This document shows positions 1-5,447 of a stretch of DNA of 5,447 nt, piece by piece. Position 1 is the first letter of the stretch. Each line of letters opens with the position of its first letter. The translations under genes were made by a program, and so were the position numbers. Source of the stretch: Actinomycetota bacterium (lineage in GTDB: Bacteria; Actinomycetota; Thermoleophilia; Gaiellales; Gaiellaceae); NCBI GenBank assembly GCA_013696595.1, contig JACCYG010000202.1, positions 1 to 5,447 on the forward strand. Reading direction: 5' to 3'. Below the pieces are notes generated by a model that made no database searches, was not told where the DNA came from, and worked only from the letters and a program-made list of their open reading frames with translations.

Positions 1-1742
1 TCTACCTGAGCGGCCAGGCGGCGATCGAGCACGATCTCGATCCCGTGTTCGCCCATGACCTGAAGATCGGCGAGCTCTACATCGCCATCCCGATTGCGTT
101 CCTGATTCTCGTCTTCGTGTTCGGGACCCTGGCGCTCTTGGTTCCGTTCCTCTTCGCCGCGGCCACTATTCCAGCGACTCTCGCGATCATCTGGATCGTC
201 GCCCACTTCATGGAGCTCACGACGTACCTCCAGAACCTCGTGATGCTGATCGGGTTCGGGATCGCGATCGACTACTCGCTCCTCGTCGTCTATCGCTACC
301 GCGAGGAGCTTCGGTCGGGCGTTTCGAAGGAGGACGCGCTCGTCCGGACGATGGCGACAGCCGGCCGCGCCGTCGTTTTCAGTGGGACGGCGGTGGGAAT
401 CGGCCTCGCGCTCATGCTCTTCATGCCGCTGCCTTTCATGCAGGGCTTCGGGGTCGGAGGGCTCGCCATCCCGGTCGTCTCGATCATCGCCGCCGTGACG
501 CTCCTGCCCGTGCTGCTCTACTTCCTCGCCGCGCGACTCGATCGCGTGCGGTTGCTCCCGCGCTCGGTGCTCGACCGGCGCGAGGCCGAAGGGAACATGT
601 GGGCCCGCCTGGCGCGCTCGATCATGCGCCGCCCGGTCGCCTACGCGGCCGGGACGGCCGCCGCGCTCATTCTCCTCGCACTGCCTGTGCTCGATCTCGA
701 GCTGGGGCCGGGTTCGAACAAGGGAATCCCGCAGGATCTCGAGGGCGTCCAAGGGCTGAACATCATCAGCGAGGCGGTGGGCGAAGGCGCGATTGCGCCG
801 ACTGCGATCGTCGTCGATACCGGGCGGGCGGGCGGCGCGGCCGAACCGGAGGTTCGAGCCGCCCTGACTCGGCTCGCAGCCGGGCTCGAGGCCGACCCCG
901 AGGTCGCTGCCGTCGACATGGAGGGACCGCTCACAGTCGACGAGACGGGCCGCTACCTGAACGTCCAGGTTACGGGGAAGAGCGAGTACGGCGCTCCGCC
1001 GGCGCTCGACTTCGTCCACCGCCTACGCGGAGACATCATTCCGGAGGCGAACTTCCCGGCCGGCACGGAGGTGTACGCGGGAGGTGGTCCGCCCAGCGGC
1101 GTCGACTTTCTCGACCTCACGTACGGAGCCTTCCCGTGGCTCGTCCTCGGCGTTCTCGTGCTCACGTACATCCTGCTCCTCCGCGCCTTTCGGTCGATCA
1201 TTCTTCCGCTCAAGGCGATCGTCCTGAATCTGCTCTCGATCGGCGCCGCCTACGGGCTCCTGACCGCGTTCTTCAAGTGGGGAGGCGCGGAGCAGGTCGG
1301 CCTGATCGGTTTCGACCAGATCGAGGGCTGGATCCCAGTGTTCGTGTTCGCGATGGTCTTCGGGCTCTCGATGGACTACGAGGTCTTCCTCGTGAGCCGC
1401 ATGCGCGAGGAGTGGGACCGGACGAAGGACAACGAGCATGCCGTCTCGCTCGGCCTCGCAAAGACCGGACGGATCGTTACGGCTGCCGGGATGATCATGT
1501 TCGCGGCTTTCATGGGCTTCGTAGCCGGCTCGATCGTCGGGCTGCAGCAGTTCGGGTTCGGCCTCGCGATGGCGATCGTCCTCGATGTGACCATCGTCCG
1601 CGCCCTGCTCGTGCCGAGTGCGATGAAGCTCTTCGGCCGCTGGAACTGGTGGCTCCCGGCCAATGTTGCGCGGGTCTTTCGCGTGAGGCCGTCGCCCCTG
1701 GAGCGAGAGGCTGCGCCCGCAATGAGCCCGAGCGGGCGCTAG
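1..1742 (+). CDS. MMPL/RND-family membrane transporter, C-terminal part (5' truncated)
   Basis: The frame is open from base 3 to the TAG at 1740-1742 (579 codons). The GTG at 45 is an internal valine, because coding sense continues upstream of it, so the true start lies outside the window. Seen: the end of a first extracytoplasmic domain, then a hydrophobic bundle with IDYSLLVVYRYREE (Asp-Tyr at 270-275), a loop, a second extracytoplasmic domain at roughly 700-1125, and a second bundle with FRSIILPLK and SMDYEVFLVSRMREEW (Asp-Tyr at 1374-1379). The repeated Asp-Tyr pair in the fourth helix of each half is the proton-relay mark of MmpL-type transporters, which export lipids, glycolipids or drugs using the proton gradient. 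TM1 and most of the first porter domain are missing here. The tail after the last helix is short, with no large cytoplasmic domain as in MmpL3. The family is clear; the substrate cannot be read from the sequence. The next gene begins 250 bases on, so it is probably a separate unit. Confidence 0.95.
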   Translation, partial: YLSGQAAIEHDLDPVFAHDLKIGELYIAIPIAFLILVFVFGTLALLVPFLFAAATIPATLAIIWIVAHFMELTTYLQNLVMLIGFGIAIDYSLLVVYRYREELRSGVSKEDALVRTMATAGRAVVFSGTAVGIGLALMLFMPLPFMQGFGVGGLAIPVVSIIAAVTLLPVLLYFLAARLDRVRLLPRSVLDRREAEGNMWARLARSIMRRPVAYAAGTAAALILLALPVLDLELGPGSNKGIPQDLEGVQGLNIISEAVGEGAIAPTAIVVDTGRAGGAAEPEVRAALTRLAAGLEADPEVAAVDMEGPLTVDETGRYLNVQVTGKSEYGAPPALDFVHRLRGDIIPEANFPAGTEVYAGGGPPSGVDFLDLTYGAFPWLVLGVLVLTYILLLRAFRSIILPLKAIVLNLLSIGAAYGLLTAFFKWGGAEQVGLIGFDQIEGWIPVFVFAMVFGLSMDYEVFLVSRMREEWDRTKDNEHAVSLGLAKTGRIVTAAGMIMFAAFMGFVAGSIVGLQQFGFGLAMAIVLDVTIVRALLVPSAMKLFGRWNWWLPANVARVFRVRPSPLEREAAPAMSPSGR

Positions 1743-1772
1743 TCGTTGCGCTGGCGACGGAGCGCTCGCCCC

Positions 1773-1778
1773 TAGAAT
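1773..1778 (+). promoter_or_regulatory. Possible -10 element (TAGAAT) upstream of sat
   Basis: TAGAAT matches the TANNNT pattern of housekeeping sigma-factor -10 boxes. It sits 31 bases after the transporter stop in otherwise GC-rich DNA, and eight bases separate it from an ATG at 1787. That is close to the spacing of leaderless actinobacterial transcripts. No good -35 box is visible: TTGCGC at 1746 gives a 21-base spacer and TGGCGA at 1752 gives 15 bases. This is an inference from pattern alone. Confidence 0.3.
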
Positions 1779-1786
1779 CCGCGGCG

Positions 1787-1996
1787 ATGAACGGCGCTCA
1801 CTCCGACGCGGCGCAGGCCCTCTCGCTTCGCGGCCGGCCGCGGGCGCCATTTGTTACTCGCGCGAGATTGAAGGTGGACCCAGCCTCCTCCCCGAGGCGA
1901 TCGTATCGAGGGAGAGCGCGCGTGTGGGTGCCAGAAAGAGTCGAAGGCGTGTCGGGTGTGTACCAGGGCGCCTCGCTCTATGGAGCGGCGTTGTGA
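1787..1996 (+). CDS. Doubtful small ORF (69 codons) overlapping the sat start
   Basis: The ATG at 1787 follows a possible leaderless -10 box and opens a 69-residue frame ending in TGA at 1994-1996. That TGA overlaps the sat GTG as GTGA, an arrangement typical of translational coupling. Against a real protein: 11 of 69 residues are arginine, no domain or membrane segment is visible, three AGA codons appear, and the strong G/C bias at third positions in the first 20 codons fades after about base 1846. An internal GTG at 1922, preceded by GGGAGAG at 1910-1916, could instead start a 24-residue leader peptide (MWVPERVEG...) with the same stop. The ORF has no cysteine, so it does not resemble the cysteine-rich attenuator peptides known upstream of some actinobacterial sulfur genes. 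It may be a leader ORF or mere chance. Confidence 0.22.
   Translation: MNGAHSDAAQALSLRGRPRAPFVTRARLKVDPASSPRRSYRGRARVWVPERVEGVSGVYQGASLYGAAL
1829..1842. repeat. Perfect 14-base GC palindrome, possible weak terminator
   Basis: CGCGGCCGGCCGCG equals its own reverse complement. As RNA it could fold as a five-pair stem with a CCGG loop. The less GC-rich ATTTGTTA begins seven bases later, so it could end transcription from the MMPL gene. The T-tract is not adjacent and the site lies about 90 bases past the stop, so the call is weak. A chance palindrome in GC-rich DNA is an equally good explanation. Confidence 0.2.
1883..1916 (+). promoter_or_regulatory. Possible leader hairpin masking a Shine-Dalgarno-like site
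   Basis: A pyrimidine tract (CCTCCTCCCC) faces a purine tract (GGGAGAG, 1910-1916). CTCCC at 1888-1892 can pair with GGGAG at 1910-1914, and inside it CGAT at 1898-1901 pairs with ATCG at 1905-1908 around a CGT loop. The inner and outer stems are joined by an unequal bulge (five bases against one). GGGAGAG would serve the GTG starts at 1922 or 1924, not the preferred sat start at 1993. Pairing is seen in the sequence; a regulatory role is inference. Confidence 0.2.
1982..1985 (+). promoter_or_regulatory. Ribosome binding site deciding the sat start
   Basis: GGAG lies seven bases before the GTG at 1993, an ideal spacing. It supports this start over the in-frame GTG at 1924, which would add a 23-residue, arginine-rich stretch (MGARKSRRRVGCVPG...) with no resemblance to the ATP sulfurylase N-terminus. 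The 1924 start also has an SD-like GGGAG nine bases upstream, so it is not fully excluded. Confidence 0.6.
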
Positions 1997-3132
1997 GCCT
2001 CGCCACCGAGAGCCAGTTGATCGCCCCGCACGGCGGTGAGCTCGTCGACCGCTCCGGCGAGCGGCCGGAGGCGATTGACGAGCTCGAGTGCGTTCGTCTC
2101 ACGCCGCGCGAGCTCGCCGATCTGGACATGATCGCGTCGGGGGCGCTCTCGCCCCTTACCGGTTTCCTTGGCCAGGCCGACTACGACCGCGTCGTTGCGG
2201 AGATGCGCCTGGGGACTGGCCTTCCGTGGGCGCTTCCCGTCTGCCTGGCCGTCACCGGCCCGCCGTCCGGCGACAGAATCGTGTTGAGCGACGAAGCCGA
2301 CACGCCGCTCGCCGTTCTCGACGTCGAGGAGGTGTACGCGTACGACAAGAAGCGCGAGGCCGAACGCTGCTTCCGCACGACCGACGACGCCCATCCCGGC
2401 GTCGCGCGCCTGTACGCGCAGGACGACTTCTACGCCGCCGGGACCGTGACGGTTTTCGCACGCCAGGAGCCGGCCTTCGCAGAGCTTCACAAGGATCCGC
2501 GGGAGACGCGTTCTCTCTTTGCGGAGCGCGGTTGGAAGCGCGTGGTCGGCTTCCAGACGAGGAACCCGATCCACCGCGCGCACGAGTACCTGACCAAATG
2601 CGCGCTCGAGACCGTGGACGGCCTTCTGATCCATCCGTTGGTGGGCCAGACGAAGTCGGACGACGTCCCGGCGGCCGTTCGCGTCCAGGCCTACCGCGCC
2701 CTGCTCGAGAGCTACTACCCCGAGGACCGCGTCGTCGTCTCCGCCTTCCCGGCCGCGATGCGCTACGCCGGCCCGCGCGAGGCGATCTGGCATGCGATCT
2801 GCCGCAAGAACTACGGCTGCTCGCACTTCATCGTCGGCCGCGACCACGCCGGCGTCGGCGACTACTACGGGAGCTACGACGCGCAGGAGATCTTCGACGA
2901 GTTCGAGCCGCACGAGCTGGACATCGAGCCGATGTTCTTCGAGCACGCGTTCTGGTGCCGCGTCTGCGGCCAGATGGCGACGCCGAAGACGTGCCCTCAC
3001 GGTGGGGACGACCACGTCTTCCTCTCGGGAACCAAGGTCCGCGAGCTGCTCTCCCGTGGGGAGCTTCCGCCCGCGGAGTTCACGCGGTCCGAGGTTGCCG
3101 AGATTCTCACCGAGGCCTACAGGCGGGATTGA
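1993..3132 (+). CDS. sat: ATP sulfurylase (sulfate adenylyltransferase), single-domain
   Basis: Makes adenylylsulfate (APS) and pyrophosphate from sulfate and ATP in the cytoplasm, the first step of sulfate assimilation; the same enzyme type also works in reverse in dissimilatory sulfur oxidation. From the GTG at 1993 it has 379 residues, normal for the monofunctional homo-oligomeric Sat family. Seen: N-terminal LIAPHGGELVDR; the nucleotide and sulfate site QTRNPIHRAHE at residues 188-198, containing the HxxH pair His194/His197; GRDHAG at 282-287; and a zinc-binding loop CRVCGQMATPKTCPHG with Cys322, Cys325, Cys334 and a nearby His (336 or 341) as likely ligands. It ends in SGTKVRELL and the usual FTRSEVAEIL. 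There is no APS kinase or fused C-terminal domain, and no cysN/cysD partner is present. A TSUP permease gene follows after 26 bases, which suggests co-transcription. Family assignment is firm; assimilatory use is inferred. Confidence 0.97.
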   Translation: MSLATESQLIAPHGGELVDRSGERPEAIDELECVRLTPRELADLDMIASGALSPLTGFLGQADYDRVVAEMRLGTGLPWALPVCLAVTGPPSGDRIVLSDEADTPLAVLDVEEVYAYDKKREAERCFRTTDDAHPGVARLYAQDDFYAAGTVTVFARQEPAFAELHKDPRETRSLFAERGWKRVVGFQTRNPIHRAHEYLTKCALETVDGLLIHPLVGQTKSDDVPAAVRVQAYRALLESYYPEDRVVVSAFPAAMRYAGPREAIWHAICRKNYGCSHFIVGRDHAGVGDYYGSYDAQEIFDEFEPHELDIEPMFFEHAFWCRVCGQMATPKTCPHGGDDHVFLSGTKVRELLSRGELPPAEFTRSEVAEILTEAYRRD

Positions 3133-3158
3133 GATCCGGCGCTCGTTGCCGGACGTCG

Positions 3159-3944
3159 ATGACCTGGGAGCTCACGTTGACAGGCCTCGCGATCGGCGCC
3201 CTCGTCGGTGTGACGGGGATGGGCGGCGGGAGCCTGATGACGCCCGTCCTGGTGCTCGTCTTCGGGTTCAACGTCCTCGTCGCTGTGGGGACGGACATCC
3301 TCCACGGCGCGATCTTCAAGACGATCGGCGCCTGGCGTCATCGCGCGCTCGGCCACGTGCACGCGCGCATGACCTTCTGGCTGGCGGCCGGGTCGGTGCC
3401 GGCGTCGATCGGCGGGGTTTATGTCGTCGAGCTCCTCCAGCGAAGCTACGGCGAGGACGTGAACGACGTCGCGAGCGTCATCCTCGGCGGCGCGCTCATC
3501 CTCGGCGGGACCGGAATCCTTCTGCGCACGCTCGTCAGGCCCAAGCCGACGGACAACCGACCTTACATCCTGCGGAACCGTGACCGGGTTCTCGCCGTAA
3601 TAGTCGGGCTCGTCGGCGGCTTCATCCTTGGATTGACCTCCGTCGGGAGCGGGACCTTCTTCGGCCTCATGCTCATCGTCCTCTTTCCGCTCACGGCCGC
3701 GAAGATCGTGGGGACGGACATCTTCCACGCAGCCGTGCTCCTCTGGGCAGCCGGCCTCACGCATCTCTGGGCGGAGAACGTCGACCTCGAGGCGACCGCG
3801 TGGCTCGCCGCCGGCTCGATCCCAGGCGTTGTCCTCGGAAGCCACTGGACCGCGCGCCTGCCGGAGCGGGCGATCAGGATTGCTCTCGCCGTCGTCCTCC
3901 TACTGGCCGGTGTCAAGCTCGCCGGCGTAATCCCCGGCTTCTAG
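3159..3944 (+). CDS. TauE/SafE (TSUP) family permease, probably for sulfate or sulfite
   Basis: A 261-residue integral membrane protein from the ATG at 3159. It is built as two related halves: GVTGMGGG at residues 17-24 followed by VGTDILH at 43-49, and GLTSVGSG at 158-165 followed by VGTDIFH at 184-190. This internal duplication and the Gly-rich motifs are typical of the TSUP family (old DUF81), which moves sulfite, sulfoacetate, sulfate and other small anions. About seven to eight hydrophobic helices are visible, with a polar loop near residues 128-143 (RPKPTDNRPYILRNRD) between the halves. The Shine-Dalgarno site is weak, and the start lies 26 bases after the sat stop, so translation may depend on the upstream gene. 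Its place behind sat points to sulfur-anion transport, either sulfate import to feed Sat or sulfite export. The direction and substrate are inferred; TSUP members also carry unrelated anions. Confidence 0.9.
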   Translation: MTWELTLTGLAIGALVGVTGMGGGSLMTPVLVLVFGFNVLVAVGTDILHGAIFKTIGAWRHRALGHVHARMTFWLAAGSVPASIGGVYVVELLQRSYGEDVNDVASVILGGALILGGTGILLRTLVRPKPTDNRPYILRNRDRVLAVIVGLVGGFILGLTSVGSGTFFGLMLIVLFPLTAAKIVGTDIFHAAVLLWAAGLTHLWAENVDLEATAWLAAGSIPGVVLGSHWTARLPERAIRIALAVVLLLAGVKLAGVIPGF

Positions 3945-3949
3945 CGGAC

Positions 3950-4699
3950 GTGCTCTCGCGACTCTTCCAGTCGCCCGAGGACCGCACCGGCGTGCGGCGC
4001 GCGACACTGACTGGGCTCGTCATCGCGCTCCTCGCCGGCACGACGGGTGCGTTCGCGCTGACCGAGGCGCTCAAGCTGGAACGGCGCCCCCTGACGGTGG
4101 TGAGGCTCGATCGCGTCTTCTCTCCCACGTGCGGATGCCCCAGGAGCATCGCGCGTCTCGCCTTCAAGCTGCGGGACGCGGATACAGTCGACGCTGTCAT
4201 CGTCGACGGGGAGGGCAAGCCTGTGCGTGCTCTGCTCGTGGGGGCCGCGCGAGCGGCAGGGGTCATGCGGCTGGTCTGGGACGGGACCGACGACCAGGGG
4301 ACGCTCGCACCGGACGGAAGCTATCGCCTCCAGATCCGGATGCACGAGGGCGATCGGACGATCGAATTCGGGAGAACGATTCGGATCGACACGGCGCCGC
4401 CCGAAGTTGCCGTGGCCGCGGTTCGGCCGCGGCTGCTCTCGCTGAGTGGAGCACAAGGGAACCAGGCGATCACAGTGACATACTGGTTGACCGAGTCATC
4501 GTTGCCCATCCTCCTTGTCGACGGCACGGCGGCTGTTCGCGGGACGCTCAGCGCTCGGGGGAGGCAAGCGCTCGAGTGGGGAGGCGAGTTTCGCGGGCGG
4601 CGGCTCCGTCTCGGCCGACACGTTCTCGCGCTCCGCGTGCGAGATCGCGTCGGCAACGTGGTCACGACGCGCCCGCTCGTCATCCGCGTAGTCCGCTGA
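3950..4699 (+). CDS. Membrane-anchored protein with two FlgD-like Ig modules
   Basis: A 249-residue protein from the GTG at 3950, five bases after the permease stop. No clear Shine-Dalgarno site is seen, so coupled translation is likely. Residues about 18-38 (ATLTGLVIALLAGTTGAFAL) form a single hydrophobic segment after a basic stretch, read as a signal anchor with the rest outside the membrane; cleavage is not evident. Module one, residues about 50-149, has FSPTCGCP (Cys61, Cys63), then WDGTDDQGTLAPDGSYRLQI from Trp110, the hallmark of FlgD-type Ig folds, and ends in IRIDTAPPEV. Module two, about 150-249, is more diverged but keeps the plan: Trp210-Gly-Gly, then LGRHVLALRVRDRVGN. The two tryptophans are exactly 100 residues apart. 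It is not the flagellar hook-cap protein itself, because no flagellar genes or FlgD N-terminal region are present. Ig modules of this kind usually act in binding or scaffolding at the cell surface. The precise role is unknown. Confidence 0.8.
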   Translation: MLSRLFQSPEDRTGVRRATLTGLVIALLAGTTGAFALTEALKLERRPLTVVRLDRVFSPTCGCPRSIARLAFKLRDADTVDAVIVDGEGKPVRALLVGAARAAGVMRLVWDGTDDQGTLAPDGSYRLQIRMHEGDRTIEFGRTIRIDTAPPEVAVAAVRPRLLSLSGAQGNQAITVTYWLTESSLPILLVDGTAAVRGTLSARGRQALEWGGEFRGRRLRLGRHVLALRVRDRVGNVVTTRPLVIRVVR

Positions 4700-4705
4700 G
4701 CAGCC

Positions 4706-5447
4706 TTAGAGGTCCTCTTCCGCGACCTCATTCTCGCCGACGTCGAGGAACCGCGTGTATGCCTCTATGACGGTATCGGGGTCATCCCACATCGCGATAC
4801 GGCCCTTGTTCAACCAGATGACCTCGTTACAAAGCTCGCGGATGCTGCGGAGGGCATGGCTGACGATCAGGATCGTGCCGGCCTGGGCGCACAGCTCACG
4901 CATCTTCTCGACCGACTTGCGCCTGAAGCGGGCATCGCCGACGGAGAGTGCCTCGTCGATGAGCAGGATCTCGGGCTCCATGTTGACCGCGACCGAGAAG
5001 GCGAGTCGTCCATACATCCCCGACGAGTACGTGCGCATGGGGAGATCCATGAAGTCCCCGAGCTCCGCAAACTCCGCGATCTCGGCGTACTTGTCCTTGA
5101 GCTGGCTGCGCGTCAAGCCTGCCGCGAGCCCGCCGAGGACGACGTTTTCCCGTCCAGTGAGCCGTGCGTTGAAGCCGACACCAAGTGCGAGCAGCGTGCT
5201 GACGCGGCCGTTCACCTCCACCCGCCCCTTCGTCGGCGGCAGGATGCCCGCGACGGTCCGCATCAGGGTGGACTTGCCGGCGCCGTTGACGCCGATGACG
5301 CCGAGCACCGAGCCGTGCGGGACCTCGAACGACACGTTCTTGACCGCGTGGACCTGGCGCACCAAGCGTCGTCGGCGACCGAGTCGTATGAGCGTTCGCT
5401 TCAACGTCGGCCGCTTCTCGTACGTTGCCCGATAGGTGACCGAGAGG
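4706..5447 (-). CDS. ABC transporter ATP-binding protein, O-antigen/teichoic-acid export type (N-terminus beyond window)
   Basis: The minus-strand frame is open from the right edge to TAA at 4708-4706 (246 codons in view). The TTG at 5404 is an internal leucine: the frame above it reads LSVTYRATYEKRPT, the usual lead-in of this subfamily, so the start is outside the window. Numbered from that TTG: Walker A GVNGAGKS at 38-45, LGVGFNARLTGREN at 74-87, signature YSSGMYGRLAFSVA at 126-139, Walker B ILLIDEALSVGD at 146-157 with Glu151, and switch His183 in IVSHALRS. The SSGM signature in place of LSGGQ and the LTGREN motif mark the Wzt/TagH/RfbE group, which powers export of lipid-linked polysaccharide or teichoic acid with a separate permease. 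There is no C-terminal carbohydrate-binding domain, as found in long Wzt proteins. The permease and glycosyltransferases are expected upstream on this strand, beyond the right edge. The glycan is unknown. Confidence 0.93.
   Translation of the reverse strand, partial: LSVTYRATYEKRPTLKRTLIRLGRRRRLVRQVHAVKNVSFEVPHGSVLGVIGVNGAGKSTLMRTVAGILPPTKGRVEVNGRVSTLLALGVGFNARLTGRENVVLGGLAAGLTRSQLKDKYAEIAEFAELGDFMDLPMRTYSSGMYGRLAFSVAVNMEPEILLIDEALSVGDARFRRKSVEKMRELCAQAGTILIVSHALRSIRELCNEVIWLNKGRIAMWDDPDTVIEAYTRFLDVGENEVAEEDL
4709..4729. terminator. Inverted repeat at the convergent gene ends, possible two-way terminator
   Basis: GAGGTC at 4709-4714 and GACCTC at 4724-4729 form a perfect six-pair stem around a nine-base loop. 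It lies inside the last codons of the ABC ATPase gene and just past the stop of the Ig-fold gene, where both transcripts should end. No T-tract follows on either strand. It could still act as a U-less stem, but the stem is short. Confidence 0.3.

Noticed and set aside
1023..1850. Minus-strand open frame opposite the transporter (275 codons)
   Set aside because: The opposite strand encodes conserved MMPL motifs; this product is charged, low-complexity and unlike any family I recognise.
1857..1866. CTCGCGCGAG palindrome as an operator
   Set aside because: It is a perfect 10-base palindrome, but such short CG repeats are expected by chance at this GC content, and it matches no regulator site I know.
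1743..1992. SAM, cobalamin or other known riboswitch in front of sat
   Set aside because: No recognisable conserved core or multi-helix architecture could be found by eye; only the short hairpin at 1883-1916 was seen.
1978..3015. Long open frame antisense to sat (345 codons)
   Set aside because: It is a mirror of a firmly identified gene in GC-rich DNA. The product is arginine- and valine-rich with no recognisable motif.
2088..3158. Open frame upstream of and in frame with the TSUP permease, which would give a 618-residue protein
   Set aside because: The upstream part overlaps sat in another frame and encodes an Arg/Pro-rich sequence. Family similarity and membrane segments start at the ATG at 3159.
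3800..3949. N-terminal extension of the Ig-fold protein by 50 codons
   Set aside because: It overlaps the permease C-terminus, is Arg/Pro-rich, and would place the membrane anchor far from the N-terminus. The GTG at 3950 gives a normal signal-anchor layout.
4755..5435. Plus-strand open frame opposite the ABC ATPase (226 codons)
   Set aside because: The minus strand carries every ABC motif in order. The plus-strand product is Ser/Arg-rich with no known domain.

Overview
The window is a GC-rich stretch of bacterial chromosome with closely packed genes, frequent GTG starts and little non-coding DNA. The gene content (an MMPL exporter, a single-domain zinc-type ATP sulfurylase, a TSUP permease, an anchored protein with FlgD-type Ig folds, and a polysaccharide-type ABC ATPase) fits a high-GC actinobacterium, perhaps of the Thermoleophilia. 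That placement is an inference from gene style, not from a marker gene.

Layout: (1) 1-1742, plus strand, the C-terminal part of an MMPL/RND-family transporter whose start lies left of the window. (2) 1743-1992, a 250-base gap, the only sizeable non-coding stretch. It holds a possible -10 element placed for a leaderless start, a perfect 14-base GC palindrome, a possible Shine-Dalgarno-masking hairpin and a doubtful small ORF that overlaps the next start as GTGA. (3) 1993-4699, plus strand, three tightly spaced genes: sat (ATP sulfurylase), a TauE/SafE (TSUP) permease 26 bases later, and a membrane-anchored protein with two FlgD-like Ig modules 5 bases after that. (4) 4706-5447, minus strand, an ABC ATPase of the O-antigen/teichoic-acid exporter type, meeting the previous gene tail to tail across 6 bases; its N-terminus runs off the right edge.

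Functionally, sat plus the TSUP permease make a plausible sulfur unit: the permease could move sulfate or sulfite, and Sat turns sulfate and ATP into adenylylsulfate (APS). The Ig-fold protein shares the transcription unit by spacing but looks like a cell-surface protein. Its closeness to a polysaccharide-export ATPase suggests a link to the cell envelope instead. No CRISPR array, tRNA, rRNA, insertion sequence or clear horizontal-transfer mark was seen. I found no convincing new system; the most open points are the leader in front of sat and the role of the Ig-fold protein.
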